This document shows positions 23,480 to 36,687 of a DNA stretch of 64,000 nt, piece after piece. The DNA lies in assembly GCA_016617785.1 (NCBI GenBank), contig JADILM010000007.1, forward strand, positions 558,001 through 622,000, written 5' to 3'. The first letter of the stretch is position 1. Every line of letters starts with the position of its first letter. Source of the DNA: Sporobolomyces roseus. Taxonomy: Eukaryota; Basidiomycota; Microbotryomycetes; Sporidiobolales; Sporidiobolaceae. The notes below the pieces were generated by a model. It was not told the DNA's origin. It searched no databases and was given only the letters and a program-made list of their open reading frames with translations. The position numbers were made by a program, and so were the translations under genes.

Positions 23480-26400
23480 CTACTTTTGCCAGAAACGAAC
23501 GGGAATGCCATAAACGATTGGAGCAGCTCCGTTGAGGTAACGAAGGTGACATTGATTGCGAGATTGAGCGACAGCTGCAGTGAGGGAGAGAGTCGAAGTG
23601 GGTTGAGGAGTAGTTGAGGAAGCGATTCCAGTTTTGACGAAAACCGATTGAGCGAATTTGTCAATATCTTTGTCTGTGACGTCCCACAAGTTTGCGACGA
23701 GAGCAGGACTATAGCGAGGGATTCAGCATCGAGTCACGAACAAGGCAAAGTGAGGGAACCTACCATCCAGCGATCATGTAGTTGTAAGGAGTACCAGTAG
23801 GATCGAAATCTCCTTGATCTTTGAGGATTCCGGACGAGCAACCCCAAAGCATCGTGACTGCACAACGAGGAAGATGTCGAACCATTCGGTGCCGAATGTA
23901 TTGCTCTGCTCCTCCATGACCGAAATAGCTGTTTCGAGGGAGAGAGCGTCAGATGTTGTTCACGACAGAGCGACGAAAAGGCTGAACGTACAGGAACAGC
24001 TCTCTAGATGATAGCGAAGCCTTCATCTCTTCAGGGAGAGGGGTCCTTCCGGTTATACCAGACCAGTTCGAAGTTTCGACTTGCTTGTTGAGCCAAGGTT
24101 CGAACCTTTCTTGAGTTCGAGCGAGATCTCCTCCAGGATTGAGAACGAAGGCAGCACGATTCGAGTCGACGACTATTTCTGATGAGATGCTATCGGGCGA
24201 GAGTGAAGACGCGAGATCGAGGCGGTCGCGAAGGAAGGAAAGCGAGGGTAAACGGCTGACGGAACGGCCACGAAGACAAGGGAGAGATTCCCAGGGGAAG
24301 GATCCGAGAGTCTTGTCGAGGATGAGGAAGGTGTGTTCGTCAGGGTCGACGATTCTTTTCGGAGCAGACTTGGTTCCGTGTAATTCTTCGAGTGCTTCCC
24401 GCAAATCGACGACGACCTAGAATCGAAGGCTCTGTCAGCTGACTTGCGCCATTGCAAGGGAGAAACCTTCTCACTTGATCGACGTCGGTTTCATCACAAG
24501 CGACAGGAACACCGCTGAATTGGAAAGCTTCAGCCATGAAGAAGAACAGATCTTCGAGATCTTCTTCCCGACTAGTCGCGGGCAATGCTGCGATACACTC
24601 GACGACGGCATCGTTGAGCTTGAAGCGAGTCGATTTCTTGTCTTGTGCAGCCCGGACGATGGTGCGTTTGAGGATTCGCTCGATTCGAGATCTGAAAGAG
24701 GCGAAAGCTTCGGAAGGATGACTCCGCGCGTCGTAGAAGATGCTCTGTGAGTGAAGCAGAGGCACGTACGTCAGTCGTCGAGGCCGCTGTAGAGCACCTT
24801 GTATCACTCACCTTGAAAGCTCCAAGCCAAACATCCTCGATCATCTGAAGCAATTCCTTCAACCGTTCGTCGAGTTGTTCCCTCTCTTGCCACCACTGAT
24901 CTCGGTCTGCGCTCGTCTCGATGTTCTTCGCTACCTTGGCGCTGTTGTTTGTCGATGCGACGATGTCCTGGAGTTCACCAATCGCATCGTAGTAGGTGAA
25001 GGTTTCTTCTTCGCCTTCTCGCCGAGCTAATCGATCGAGGGGAAGTTTGAAGACGACAGGTTCGCTGTCTCGACGATGTCGAACGACAATGAGGTTGTCA
25101 CGTTCGAGATTGAGGTGAAGGGAGATGCTGGTCCATTTGGGAGGAAGGAGGGAAGACATTGAGGGATCGGTGAGAGCAGGTTCGGGAGTTTCGAGACGGT
25201 ATCGTTCTCGCATGGTGAGGAGTAGTTGACGTTCAGGTGATCGCGCCTCGTTCTCCTCGGCTGAAGTGGTGGGCCAAAGGAGATCGTCGTGTCGATACTG
25301 CGAGTCGAGCTTGTGGTCGATCGCATCTAGCATCTCGCGACGAAGATTGACGGCGGTGCCCAGGTCTAAGAAGCTTATTTGCCGTCAGTAATACGAAGAC
25401 AATCGAAGCTCGATCCGAACTTACCGAGAACGTGAGCGACATTGACAGCAGCTCGTTTGCTCGGTTTCCCAACATTCGCATAGAAAGCTCTCATGGTTCC
25501 AGTGATCAGCGACAGCTCTCGAAGCTTGTTTGGCTGAGAACGAGAGGCACTGTAAGCGGCAGCACGGGTGAGAAGGGTGTCGACATCCTTGAGCGAATTG
25601 AGGAGAGTTGGTCCAGTTCGAGGAGTGCCGATCTTGATTGCGGTCGAAACAGCCGATCCCATTGCGGGTATCGAGAGGACTGCAGCAAAAGCGAACAGTC
25701 ACTACGAGAGGCAGGCGAGGAGCGAGTTTAGGGAACGAGGAAACTGACCAGAATCAGGAAGCATCCCAAGAACAGGATCCGAAGTGCATCTCGACAGCAT
25801 GTCTTGAAGGTGGATCGATGCGAGCAATCGAAGTTCGTCTGCCTTGTCTTCTTCGAATGAGGTGATCTTCGATAATCGTTTGAGCAGAGTTTGACTTTCT
25901 TCAGACTTGTTTTGCGAGCGAAGGATAGCGACTATCAATGAGAAAGAAACCCTTAGACATCGCACATCCGAGAGGAGGAAGGACTGATTGACCTACCTTG
26001 CATTCGGAGGATATAGGTATGCGCCGTTGGTAAGATCCAATCTGCGACGTTTCCACCTCGATTGTTCGGCGAGGAGGAGAATGCTGCATGAGGCGAAAGG
26101 GTTTTCGAGGCTGAGCGATGCTGTGCTGGAGAGAACTGCTTCGCAGAGATACTGCGTCGGATCGGCCTGTCGAACAGCTTGAAGATGAGCTCTCGTGAAG
26201 AAGTGTGAGAGGACGAAGGAAATGATTTACGTTTGAGAGGCTTCCGCTTCGGAAGCATTGCGAATGAAGTAATCAAGTGACTTCTGAGCGTCAAGGCAGG
26301 AAGTGTAGGCTTGCTGTTGAAGGGAATTGCGAAGATGAAGGTCGGCTCTCAATCTTCGTAGTTCCACGGCTTCAGGACAAGAAGTCTGCACGGAGTACAA

Positions 26401-29400
26401 AGCGTGAGTACATCTTCGAATCTCAGAAAGGTTAAGATCAGACGCACCGCTCGTATCAGTTCCTCGATACTCTTGAGGTCGATATCCGCTCCATTCGAGT
26501 TCCCGATCAAGATCCGAACTTCGACTCGAGATGCAGTTGCACGAGCTATCATGCGGTCTGAAGACAAGTCTCGAGCGAGGTCGATGGCTTGTGTGGCGTA
26601 GAATTCTGCATCTTTTGGAGAACCTCGCACAAAGTAAAGATTCGAAGCTCGAATGATCGATTGCGTGAGTTGCTGTCGAACCGATTCAGGTCAGCAAGGG
26701 AATAGACGACAATGCGAAACATCAATGGCTCACCTCTGCGATCTGCCAGGAAAGACCCGCATGAGCTCCTCCAGCTGAGATGTCGGTCGGTTTCTTTGGC
26801 TGAGGCGGGAAATCGTTGAGAGGGGTAAGATGATCGCTTGGAGGCGCATCGAAGGTCGCAGCTTCCTCACGAGAGGTCGTCTGTGTGGCTATGAGTCGAG
26901 AGATGTTGCCGAGTGCTCGGTTGTAAAGTCGAACCGCTTGCATCGCAGGCGCTAGTGAACGAGCGAGATCACCCTGAGAGCAAAACATCGGATCAGCAGC
27001 TGTGCGATCCAGGCAGCAGATGGAAGATGCTTACTCTGCGTTGAAGCATGACAGAGTAAACGGTCGAAGCGAATGCGACTCGTTGAATCGCGAGAGTAGC
27101 TTCAACGATTTTGGTGGTTTCGGAAGCAGAACCATCCGGTTTCGTTATAAGTTCGGCCACAGTCATCGCAGTCTCATACGAGCGTGTTCTGTCTTCCGAT
27201 ATCATTAGTCGAGTTGCGGTGAAAAGCGATGGAGACTCGTAACTCACGCTCGATCGTGATTACCTAGCACCGCGAAGTATTCGGCGTGCGAGAGCAGTCG
27301 CAGCGTTTCGACCGCTGGCGGTAGAGCTGTTCCAGTCTTTGAAGTCGCTTGCGTCCGTTGCTCAGCCTGAGCCAGGATCATGCCTGCTCGAATCGTCTTT
27401 CCGAGGAGGAGATATTCGTGAGCGAGGAGAGCAGAGGAAGTGACGAAAGCTGCCGAAAACTCCCACATCAGCGGTATACTGGTATGAGAGCCGAAGGAAG
27501 AATGCTTACCAGCTTCAGCATCTTGAGGCAGTTTCGCAGACAATCTCCGAAGAAACTTGAGGAAAGAGATTTTGAGCAAAGAGTATCCAAGAGTTCCGAG
27601 TAGCGATGTCATAGTCTCTGCAACATCTCGAGTCATAAGCAGACTTCTTCCGCCAGATCCAATTGAAGACATACCGAGTAAGCGATAAACTTTGTCAGAT
27701 CCATCTAAACTCGCTTTCGCGGTATCACCTTTCTTCGCTGGAGTGAGCTTGACTATGACCGGCTCTTCGAGCATGGTTTTCTTTGGCGGAGTGACTTGAT
27801 CATCAACGTTGCCTCTCCTACTCACCGCGAGAGTTCGTGTCGTTTGAGGGGTCTTGAGCGTCGTTCTCGATCTCGCTGGAGTCGCTGTTGATCGGGTTGG
27901 TCGCTGTCGAGTCGTGGTTGCGGTTGGCTTGACAGTAACTGCGATAGGAGATCGGACTGGACTAGCTTGGAAAGTGACTTTCGAGGTAGTTTGAACTGGT
28001 CCAGAAGGAGACGAAGGTAGATCACTGTCTAGTGCTTTGCGTAGGATCGAAAGAGATTGGTTCGCTTCGAATTCAACGACTGAGGCTGACGAGGAAAGTT
28101 TCGAATGATGGGCGTGGAATGCGAGATAGAGATGAGAGAGGGAGAGGTATTGGGCAGAGAATGACTGGAGAGCGACATCACAACCGAGCTAGAGAGACGA
28201 GAGCGGCATCAGTGACAGGTTAGGCGGGAAGGACAGCTTCAGTTCCCACGTACAGTCTGAGGGTTCGAGCACAGCTCGTCGATTTCTGCCGCGAGTGCAG
28301 CAGGTTTGAGATCTTGTGCGACTTGATCTCCCACACACAACTGTTGCATCTTCCTGACGAGAGTACGAGCTCGCCTGATCGGGTACTCTTTGGCAGTGTA
28401 GAGCTTGTCGAGAGAAGTGAGGATGGCGGAGACCGCTCGTTGCGAAGGAGCCTTTCCGAGGAGTTGATCGAGAGCGGCGACCTGGAATTCGAGGAGGATA
28501 CCTTGAACAGCGGATGAGAGTGAAGGTGTTTGCGAGGCGTAGGTGTGCGAGAGAGAGATTTGGTCGGGTGAAAGAAGGAGGTCGAAAGTTCCGATTCGAG
28601 TCGCGCGATCTACAGCTTTGTAGAGAGGGCCGTACAGCTCGAGTAGAGCTAATACCGGTTGCTGAGACGCGTCTGCTTCGAGCGAAGATAGAAGTGTTGG
28701 AGGTTGAGAAACGATTGAAGTGAGGTAAGATTCGTAAGCCGCCTGTATCCAGATCAAAGGAATGTCAGCAGCGCACAAGCCGAAGCCCAGAGGGGAGAGT
28801 TGACCTGTCGATCTCCGATAGTGTGATGAGCCAGAGCCAACAAATTCCATCTCCTCCCTGCATTCTTCACCAATTCTTTCCTGACGAGCTGTTTCTCCTC
28901 CCTCTTTTTCTGCCGTTTCGAATCCTCTGCTCCTCTCATTTCCGTTTTTTCCTCGTCCTCGTCCTCTTCTCCATCAATTTTGAGCGTATTCATCCTCTCA
29001 AACAACCCTTCCGATTCTTCGTCCGACTCCTTCGCAAACGTATCCAACGCTTCCCTCGTCAATAAACAAGCTTCTCTCCCGAACCTGATCGATCCATCCG
29101 CCATTCCCGCCTCATATAGCCAAATACCGGTATTGTAGAACGTTGTCGCCAATGAATGAATCGAATAACTCGCTTCGAGATCGAACAAGCCGGGTTGTCG
29201 CGAGGCTGAAGGTAGTCGAAGGAGAGGGAGTGCGCGAGAGAGATAGATGAATGTTGTTGTGTGAGTTGAGCGGTCGGAGATGACGAGGCTGTCGTGAGCG
29301 AGTAGGATCAAGGTGTCAATAGCGGCAGTTCGAAGGTTCAGATCTCGTTGGTCCACCTCTCCTTGATCAACTTTCGATGAGGTAGAGGACCGCTCGGCAA

Positions 29401-31644
29401 CTCCGACAATAGCGTTGAGCGTTTCTCGGACGAGCTTGTGGATTTCGCTGAGAACGACATTCGATTGAATAGGTTTGGTTGATCCTGCTCGAGTGACGAG
29501 TTGATCCGATCTGAGTCGATTTGTCGAGTCTGGACTAGTGGGTGAGGTAGCTGGAATTCGCATGAATCGATTGAATGTCGCTCGAACTTGTTCGACAGCT
29601 TGATCTAGTTCGACAGAGAGTTTTCGAGTGATGCCGGAATCGTCGGGAAGGGATCGAAGCTTCCCGGCCCTGTCGATGTAGGCTGGGGTTCGCCGCAGGA
29701 TCTGGAGGAGAAGTCGGATCGATTCGATATCGGAAGATGGGTTTGTCGAATTGGACGATTTAGTGAAAAGGTCGAAATGAGCGAGGAGACGGTGGATCGA
29801 CGTGAGAAGCTGAGAAGCTTGATCTGCTGGAGGAAGTATCGGGGAAGCGGGAATCGAGGTGGCTGTAGGAGAGGAAGAGGTGGATGAGGTTAGTTGAGAT
29901 TGATCGAGGTCTTTCGAAACCAGCGCAATCAACGAGTGATCGTTTCCCTATTGCACGCACACTTCGTCAGTGTATATCCATGAAGATTCAAGGGCGTAAG
30001 ACGTACTTTTTTGGCGAGATACAACGCAACTTCGCACAACTCTTTCCACTCATTCCCTTGACAATCCAACTTCTTCTCCTCGAGCACCCTCAACACCACC
30101 TCAAAGACATCTTTCACGTCCCTCGCTATCCGTTCTGGCGGGTAAGCGTAAGGTGCACCCTGAGCTGTACGGCCGTACCGGAGGAGAATCTTCCGATGTT
30201 GGGTGTGAAACGCTGGAAGTTGAGAAGATGTGGTAGAGGACGAGGAAGTGAAGGAGGACATCGATGAGTAGTATAGTAAAGCTTTCGCTCTAAAGTTGAG
30301 GAGAATCTCCGGAGCTGTGTCGTGGAGAAAGTCAGTGAATGGAAACGGAGGAAAGGGGAAAAGTGAGAGGTAACTCACCAACTTGATCTTCTGCCGTGCT
30401 TGATCCAGTCATAACGGTGTTAAACATGCCCAGCATCATTCCGTCGAGAGTTTTCTTCACCACGTCCTTCTTCTTCTCCTCAACTTCTTGAGAACTCGAC
30501 AAATCCTCCCACATCTTCCTCCAATCCAAGGGTCCGCCACTCTGACCTGTCCCATCCTTCCGCAACACCGCTTCTAATTTCTCTATCCGACTGCGTTGGG
30601 CTTCAGGAGAGGAAGAGAGAGTCGAAGAACGGAAAAAGCATTGGAAGAGCGCTTGTTGGAGAGCGAGGACGAGGGGGACGAGGTCTGTCAGACTCGGTCG
30701 ACTGATTGTGGTTGATAAGGTCTCGGTTAGGGTTGGTGGAGAGAAGAAAGAGGGAGGCGGGAGTGGGATGAGGAGAGAGGGAGTGTGGGAGAGGAGAGGT
30801 GCAGTGGGTAGAGGGATCGGAGTTTCGTCTGAAGAGGAGTACCACGATAGTATGGAAGCACGCATAGAGGAGAGTTCGATGAGCGCATAACGATACTGCG
30901 AGCGATCGGAACATGAGCTCAAGAGATTCAGGGAGAGTTATGAGAATGGAAACGAACGAGTTCAACATTGATCAATTCTGCGATAAACCTTCCCGCCATT
31001 CCTTCTATCGAAGCCCTCTTGTTCCCCAATCTGACATTGTCCTTTCCGAGTACCCTCAACAATCCAAACGCTTTCCCAGCATCTTTCGCGGCCAATTCTG
31101 CTTTCTCCTTGTCCTTGATCGCCCCTGGTCTTGGTCCATTCGCGAGTGTTCCAGGTCGTGCAGACGAGGATGATCTCGAGGAAGGAGTAGGGGTCGCACT
31201 GGTAGAAGGAGGAGAACGTTCCGCTCTGAACCCAGATCTTGCGAGGTCTGCGAGAGTTGCTAGGGAAGTACTGATGATCGCTGATGCCTGCTTCGAACGT
31301 TCCTCGACCGTCAGGATTTGTTCTGTTACTTCTTCCTTGGGTGTCGCTGCTACTTTTGGTACGATTCTAGAGCGAGAAGAGGAGGTCGAAGGAGTGGGTT
31401 TGTTTGGTACAGCTGAACGAGCGGAAGATGTCGCCGAGGGAGGAGCGGCGCGTCGTGTAGCTGTTGTAGAGGTAGCCTTGACTGGTTCCCGAGTCGTGTC
31501 ATCAATGGAGAGGGCGGTGGGAGATGTAGCTAGATCAATGTTTGATGAGGAAGAAGGAGAAGCGTTTCGAGTAGTCCTCGTAGTTCGGGAGGGTACTGAT
31601 CGAGCCTTGGATGGCGCAGGTGGTGGTCTCGTAGCTGATGGCAT
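23480..31644 (-). CDS. ESP1: Separase (sister-chromatid-separating cysteine protease)
   Basis: Clan CD protease that cleaves the cohesin subunit Scc1/Rad21 at anaphase onset. An 8.2-kb minus-strand gene with many short introns; roughly 2,100-2,200 residues, a normal size for fungal separases. N-terminus MPSATRPPPAPSKARS is basic and disordered, followed by the long helical (TPR/HEAT-like) region, e.g. FIAELINYRYALIELSSMRASIL. The C-terminal catalytic domain is complete: LDKTLGSFPWESLPCLRGRSVSRLPS, then catalytic His in YFGHGGAEQYI and catalytic Cys in LWGCSSGILKDQG, then CPALVANLWDVTDKDIDKF. It stops after VYGIPVRFWQK. The His and Cys blocks lie on one exon (about 23765-23930). Divergent from AFI1, with 199 bp between starts. 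Exon boundaries in the middle were not all resolved. Confidence 0.93.
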
Positions 31645-31843
31645 TCTAGCTTGTTTCGTGATGGAGCTGTCGAGAGTTGAAGCAAGAAACGAGCTACGAG
31701 ATGCCTTTCTCTCTCTCCTCCCACTTCACCACTACAGACCAGATCGAAACTACAGAACATCAAAGTACACCACTCTCCTTCAATTGAACGACCGAGCGCG
31801 TCAAGGAGAGAGATAGAATCGCTGGTACCCTCCCCTCTTCGAA
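31645..31843. promoter_or_regulatory. Bidirectional promoter separase / AFI1
   Basis: 199 bp between divergent ATGs. The plus strand has a pyrimidine-rich patch (about 31706-31730) and the AFI1 ATG is preceded by CGAA. No other motif stands out. Confidence 0.4.
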
Positions 31844-34800
31844 ATGGTTCTCCCGACGCATCCTTCCATCTCTTCCCTCTCTTCGGTGGGCGCCAAATCG
31901 ACCACATCCCGCTACTCTCATACTCCCCACCCGTATCCGATTCACCCTCAAGTCGATTATGTTCTCCTCGCCGAATTCGATATCGACGAAGGTTCCGTCT
32001 TGAGGCATCAATACCCTGCTCCAACGGGAACAGATGATCATTTATTGGCAGAACATATGCTACCAGACGGTGCACACGATCGTACAGAGGATTGGACCGT
32101 GTTCTACTTGAATCAGATTCCTGCTCTCACCGTCGACCCTCAACTTCTATCGACTACTCCGGAAGGACTGGAAGCTATCGCGAAGGGGAAACAGAGGGAA
32201 GAGACAGTCACGACGAAAGATGGAGGAGGAGGAGGAGGATTGATCTATGTCATGAGTTTGGTCAGAACGAAGAAAGATGCGACCGTGCGAAGGTGAGCCA
32301 AATCATTGTACTTGCTCTCATTGACCGAGCTAATCCTTGGTCAATACAGAGGAGCACTCGTCAAAGCTCTCGCCGTCGCGACTCGAAACCCTTACATTCA
32401 AATCTACAAACCCATTCTACTCCTCGCTCTCGAAGATTATTTCTCGACACCTTCAATCTCGGTTCTCGCTCGACTCTACAACGCGATCAACTCGATGGAG
32501 ACGGCCTCACTACCCTTTCTGAGTCTCGACGAACGAACAATCTTGAGAACGTCAGATCGGAAAGACATGTTCGATGAAAAGTTTGGATTACCCAGTTCAG
32601 GACAAACGCACGATGTGAGAGGGAATTCGGTACGGAGAACTACGTCCAACCTGAGTTTCGGCACCAAGAAGAGCAGTACAGATAATGCAGAAGTCATGAA
32701 CAACGGTCGATACTCTTCGACCCCAATCCTCGCGGACGACGATTCATCCATCGCAGAAGTTCTCAGTCCAGCATCGACTTCCGGTTCCCACAGCAACATG
32801 TTCCCTCCTTCCTCTTCCTCTTCTTCCTCGGCAATCAATCACAATCGTTCATCGGGAAGTATCAGTTCCCTCGCCTCCATCGCGACTACTTCGAAACTTC
32901 CTCCTTCCCGTCCACCTTCCGCTTCACAAACGAACGCTTCGATGGAAGACATCACTTCGTCCTCATACCATTCTCGATCGAGGGCGAACACGGTTACCTC
33001 ATCAGAAGGAGGAGATAGTTATGCTAGGGATTTCATGTATTCCAACGCGGCTTCTCATCCATTACCAAGCTCGGCTACCCCTCTCGATCAATCATCTGGC
33101 TCTACAACAACAGGGAGGAGATCTCTACCACCTGCTTCGACAGCGCAAGTAGGTAAACCAAAAGATACGCATTGGTACGAAACGAAAGTTGGATATGGTG
33201 GGATCAATTTGCCGATACGAATACCTTTGGGAACGTTTCCTTCCGAGATAGGAGATGCACGCTCTCTCTCCCTCACTCCTCTAAAACCCAAGACTCCTCA
33301 CTGACTCGATTGCGAAAGTAGTATTCACTAATCAACCTAATTCAAACCTTCTCCTCCCCTCATTCCCTCGTCCCTTCCTCCGTCCTCCACCCTTCACTAC
33401 ATACCTCTGGTCACTCGACACCTCCAATTATTCTCCTCTTCAACGCACTCATCACTTCTCACCGAGTCGTTTTCTTGGGACACGGTCAAGCAGCAGGGAA
33501 AGTAGCAGAACTAGTACTCGCCGCTTGCGCACTCGCGAGTGGATGTGGAGCAGTGTTGGGTGGGTTCGAGGAGAGGACTTTCCCTTATACGAATCTGAGT
33601 AATTTGGACAATCTCGAGAATGTGTAAATTTCCCTACCATTCTCTCTTTGTGACCTGTGGATCGCGAACTGATCTCGGTTGGATGTCGTAGACCTGGCTA
33701 TATCGCAGGAGTTTGTAATCCTGCTTTCGCGGATCGACCTAGTTGGTGGGACGTTTTGTGTAATATCGAAACTGGCAAAATCACGATCTCGAAAGATCTC
33801 CGACCTCCAGCACCTAGCAACCTCAACCTCACCTCGAAGGGTACTCGGATAGACGGTGGAGCTGAAGATGGGGGGAAGGAGAAAGATAAGGAGAAAGGAG
33901 ATAAGGGAGATAGTCCAGACAACATCTTTATGGAAGAGGTTCGTCTATTCACTGCTGCCTGCTCTCTAATAGACCTCGCGAGGAGCTGATTCCTCAAGGG
34001 ATGATCGATAGATCTTACATGCGATCCAATCTCATTACGGAGAATCCGTCATCCGAGCAAGATTCACCGAGTACGCTTCTCGATTCGTACGACTCGCTTC
34101 GAGATGGGAGGAAGAAACTTCTTCGATCACTTCGATCGGGTTCCCGTGTGCTCCGTTTCGGGAGGGGAGGTTGGGAAGTGGAGTCGTGTTTGGGGACGAG
34201 CATCAAGGGATGAGGGAACTACAGAGAGATGCACCGAGAATCGAGGGGTGGATGGCCACGAAAAGTTATACATCTTATCAACAGGTGAGTGCTCCTATTC
34301 TTGTTCAGTTCACGAAGCTCGGGCGCTGAGTCGGAAGAAGAACTCGGACAGAATTTCCGAAACTTACTCGAATTCGCACCTTTACGAGAGTTTGACCTAT
34401 CTCACCAACTCTCTCGACTGCGACAAGGTCGACAACTCTCGACATCTGAAGCTACTCTGATCGTGCAAACTCTCGCACAAAGCGTCAAATCCGACTCTGA
34501 AATCACTGCTGTTCGTCTATCTCCTTCAACTAGCTCTTCCCTTACTAACGCTAGTCGATCGATGCTGAGTAGTTACTCTCGCATCTCCCTTCCCACTTTG
34601 GTGGACTCCTACCACTCGCTTTTGGGCTATTCCATCCTTCTCCCGTTGTCCGTAACGCAACCCTAGAATTATTCGATCAAATCGGTTCCCACCCCGTCCG
34701 TCTCGCTTCCTTCTACTCCCTTCTCTTCCGAGCTGACGTATTGGTGAGAGATTGATTAGACCGGACGGAAATTCTTGACTTCCTTGAACGCGTTCCACCG

Positions 34801-35005
34801 GAGTGCGTACCAGAGATTATCGACTGAACGGTCTCAAGCGTTGTTTGCGGAGAGACAAGAACGAGAGAAAGCGGAAGAAGGGGGGTTGAGGGCGCCGAGT
34901 GGAGCGGGAAGAGATAGGGAGGCTACGGTTACGGTGAATAGTTTGAATGGTCAAGCGAACGCGGGAGGGAGGAACGCGCCACCTGTACCGAATAAGGATG
35001 CGTAG
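31844..35005 (+). CDS. AFI1: AFI1-type Arf-docking / polarity protein (DENN-like, SPA region)
   Basis: In yeast, Afi1 docks Arf3 at the plasma membrane and keeps polarity. The N-terminal docking domain is recognisable: [41 protein letters not shown], then [21 protein letters not shown] and YNAINSM. A disordered Ser-rich stretch follows, then [90 protein letters not shown] and [11 protein letters not shown], ending in a basic tail (PPVPNKDA). Exons join through introns at about 32294-32348, 33257-33321 (GC-AG ends), 33626-33691, 33939-34011, 34285-34330, 34513-34580 and 34696-34759. Each junction restores conserved protein; reading through gives early stops. Confidence 0.82.
33257..33321 (+). 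other. GC-AG intron in AFI1
   Basis: The join [15 protein letters not shown] is required by the conserved SPA-region sequence, and the only fitting donor is GAT|gcacgc, with acceptor gtag at 33318-33321 and a branch-like ctgac 21 nt upstream. Read through, the frame stops at 33302-33304. Confidence 0.7.
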
Positions 35006-35159
35006 CTATCTCTCGAGCTGTCTCGTTTAGTCGAGTTACTATTGTTTACATCGAGAAGAAGTTTGTTTATTTCGTAACTTTGTTCCGTGACAACTACAAC
35101 AAGCATTGTTTACTTTGTTCGCAGCTATGTAACATTTCCCTCGCTCTGGAATCTTTTAC

Positions 35160-36147
35160 TCAGAGTAAGGGGGTAATTGTTGTTCCCCTTGCTGGTCGCT
35201 GAGCAAGGTTTGGGTAGCGGTTTCGATCGTAGCGATGAATTGGAGAATCGATTGACGACCTTGTTCTGTCGACTCCTTAGATCCTTAGCATCTGATTCGT
35301 ACTATTGGGTAGTCGAGAAGATGCTTACCATTCTTCTCCTCTTTCAAGCGATGATACTCCTGAGATTCCCCAACTTCGTTTGAGAATTGAGAATCCATGT
35401 CATGTTTCATGACGAAGAGACAAATAAGCGACTCTTCGATCATTCCTCTGAGCTCTCCATGGATTCCTAGAAAACGTATCCCATATCAGCGCAAGCGAGT
35501 CTCCCCGATAAGAACGTGAAATCAGCTCACCTTCAAATTTATTTTCATCGTCCTTACCGTCAAGCTCCGTCTCGTCTTTCGTCTTGTCTGATTCAAAGGG
35601 ATGTATGTCCTCCTCGATTTCGATCGTTAGAGGAGCAGGTTCGACAGAAGCAGGAGCATCGAGAGCAGTCGATCGGAGCCCCGAGAAGAGATCGACGAAA
35701 GCTGTATGAATCTGTTTGAGGAAGTGTCGCAAGTTTGACTTGATCATAGCTAGTATACCATCAGCTCGAGACGAGGAAATCAGGACTCAGTGATTCCCTA
35801 CGAGTGGGGAGAGGAGTGAGATCTGGAATGTGAAATTCACCTTGTTCATTCTCTTTCGAGTGCAATTTGGCAGAGCTTTCGTTCAATTCGAGAGAACCGT
35901 TCTCGTGTAGTCGAGTGAGCGAGGTAGCTAGACAGCGAGCGAGATCCTCATGGAGGACACAGAGAGCTTCGAGAGAATCTGAGAAAGAATGAGGAACTCA
36001 GCGCTCTATGTCGTCTCGGTCCACCTCTCTGAGCATACCAGTGAGCTCTCGATCACTTTCTTCCACGCTGCGCAAGTTGGCAGCGTGTATAGGAGCGTAG
36101 TCGAGGTGGGAGAGAGAATCGTTCGGAGCGAAGAGGAGAAGAGTCAT
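35160..36147 (-). CDS. Unrecognised helical protein
   Basis: A spliced minus-strand gene of about 243 residues and at least five exons. Reading: ATG 36145-36147 (MTLLLFAPNDSLSHLDYAP...), junction ELT|DSLEALCVLHEDLARCL, junction NEQ|AMIKSNLRHFLKQ, junction NKFE|GIHGELRGMIEESLICL, junction EEKN|GSKESTEQGRQS, then ILQFIATIETATQTLL and stop after LPPYSE. All four introns have GT-AG ends and CTGA-like branch sites, and every junction keeps the frame, so I trust the gene although I do not recognise it. It is mostly helical with an acidic, charged middle (EIEEDIHPFES...DGKDDENK). No signal peptide or membrane segment. Divergent from the small mitochondrial-type gene at 36324. Confidence 0.6.
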
Positions 36148-36323
36148 CAAAAGCGTGGGAGCGGTTGAGTTTCGTTTAGTAGCTTATTGAGAGCCTCTTG
36201 AGGAGTTCTAGCAGTAGATCTGAGCACTCTATGGAGTCAAAGTGAATAGCGAGAGATGAGGAATTCACTCTCACTTTCTCTCCCCTTTCCACCTCGCACA
36301 CGACTGACAAGCAACCCAACGAG

Positions 36324-36687
36324 ATGCTCAACCTGATATCAAGATCCCTCTTTACATCTACGGCTCGCCTCGTGACCCGTACCCCAACTCCCTCTACTTC
36401 TTTCCTTCGTTCTTTCTCTCAACTCTCTCTCACTCGTCCAACCCTACCCACACCGCCGTCGAGGGTACTCGAGCAAACAAGAACGTTCAAGATGCCGAGT
36501 TGTATGAAGAAGAAGACGAGTCCGGTTAGTAGGAACAGCGGTGCTGGAAAGACGGCGAGGAAACATGGAGCTAGAAGAGTAAGTAACACTCTCGCAATGT
36601 ATCCTGCATGAACAAGATGAAGCTGATATGGCGGGAGTGTGCGCGCAGGCTAAGCGAAGACGTCAACGAGCGAAGAAGATTAATTAG
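36324..36687 (+). CDS. Small basic protein, probably mitochondrial
   Basis: Two exons (36324-36578 and 36649-36687) join to 97 residues. The first half (MLNLISRSLFTSTARLVTRT...) is rich in Arg, Ser, Thr and Leu with no acidic residues, a classic matrix-targeting presequence. The rest is very basic (MKKKTSPVSRNSGAGKTARKHGARRAKRRRQRAKKIN), as in small mitochondrial ribosomal proteins or RNA-binding factors, but I cannot assign a family. Splicing at GCTAGAAGA|gtaagt continues the basic stretch ARR|AKRRRQRAKK, which supports the junction; reading through gives a stop soon after. Confidence 0.6.

Noticed and set aside
30968..31816. A 282-codon plus-strand open frame
   Set aside because: It lies antisense to the first exon of separase; its alanine/valine/glutamate-rich text mirrors a serine/proline/threonine-rich coding strand. 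The minus frame has conserved continuation.
34736..34759. A 16-22 nt intron in AFI1 (donor at gtgaga or gtattg)
   Set aside because: Too short; a 64-nt intron starting at 34696 gives the conserved [14 protein letters not shown] join.
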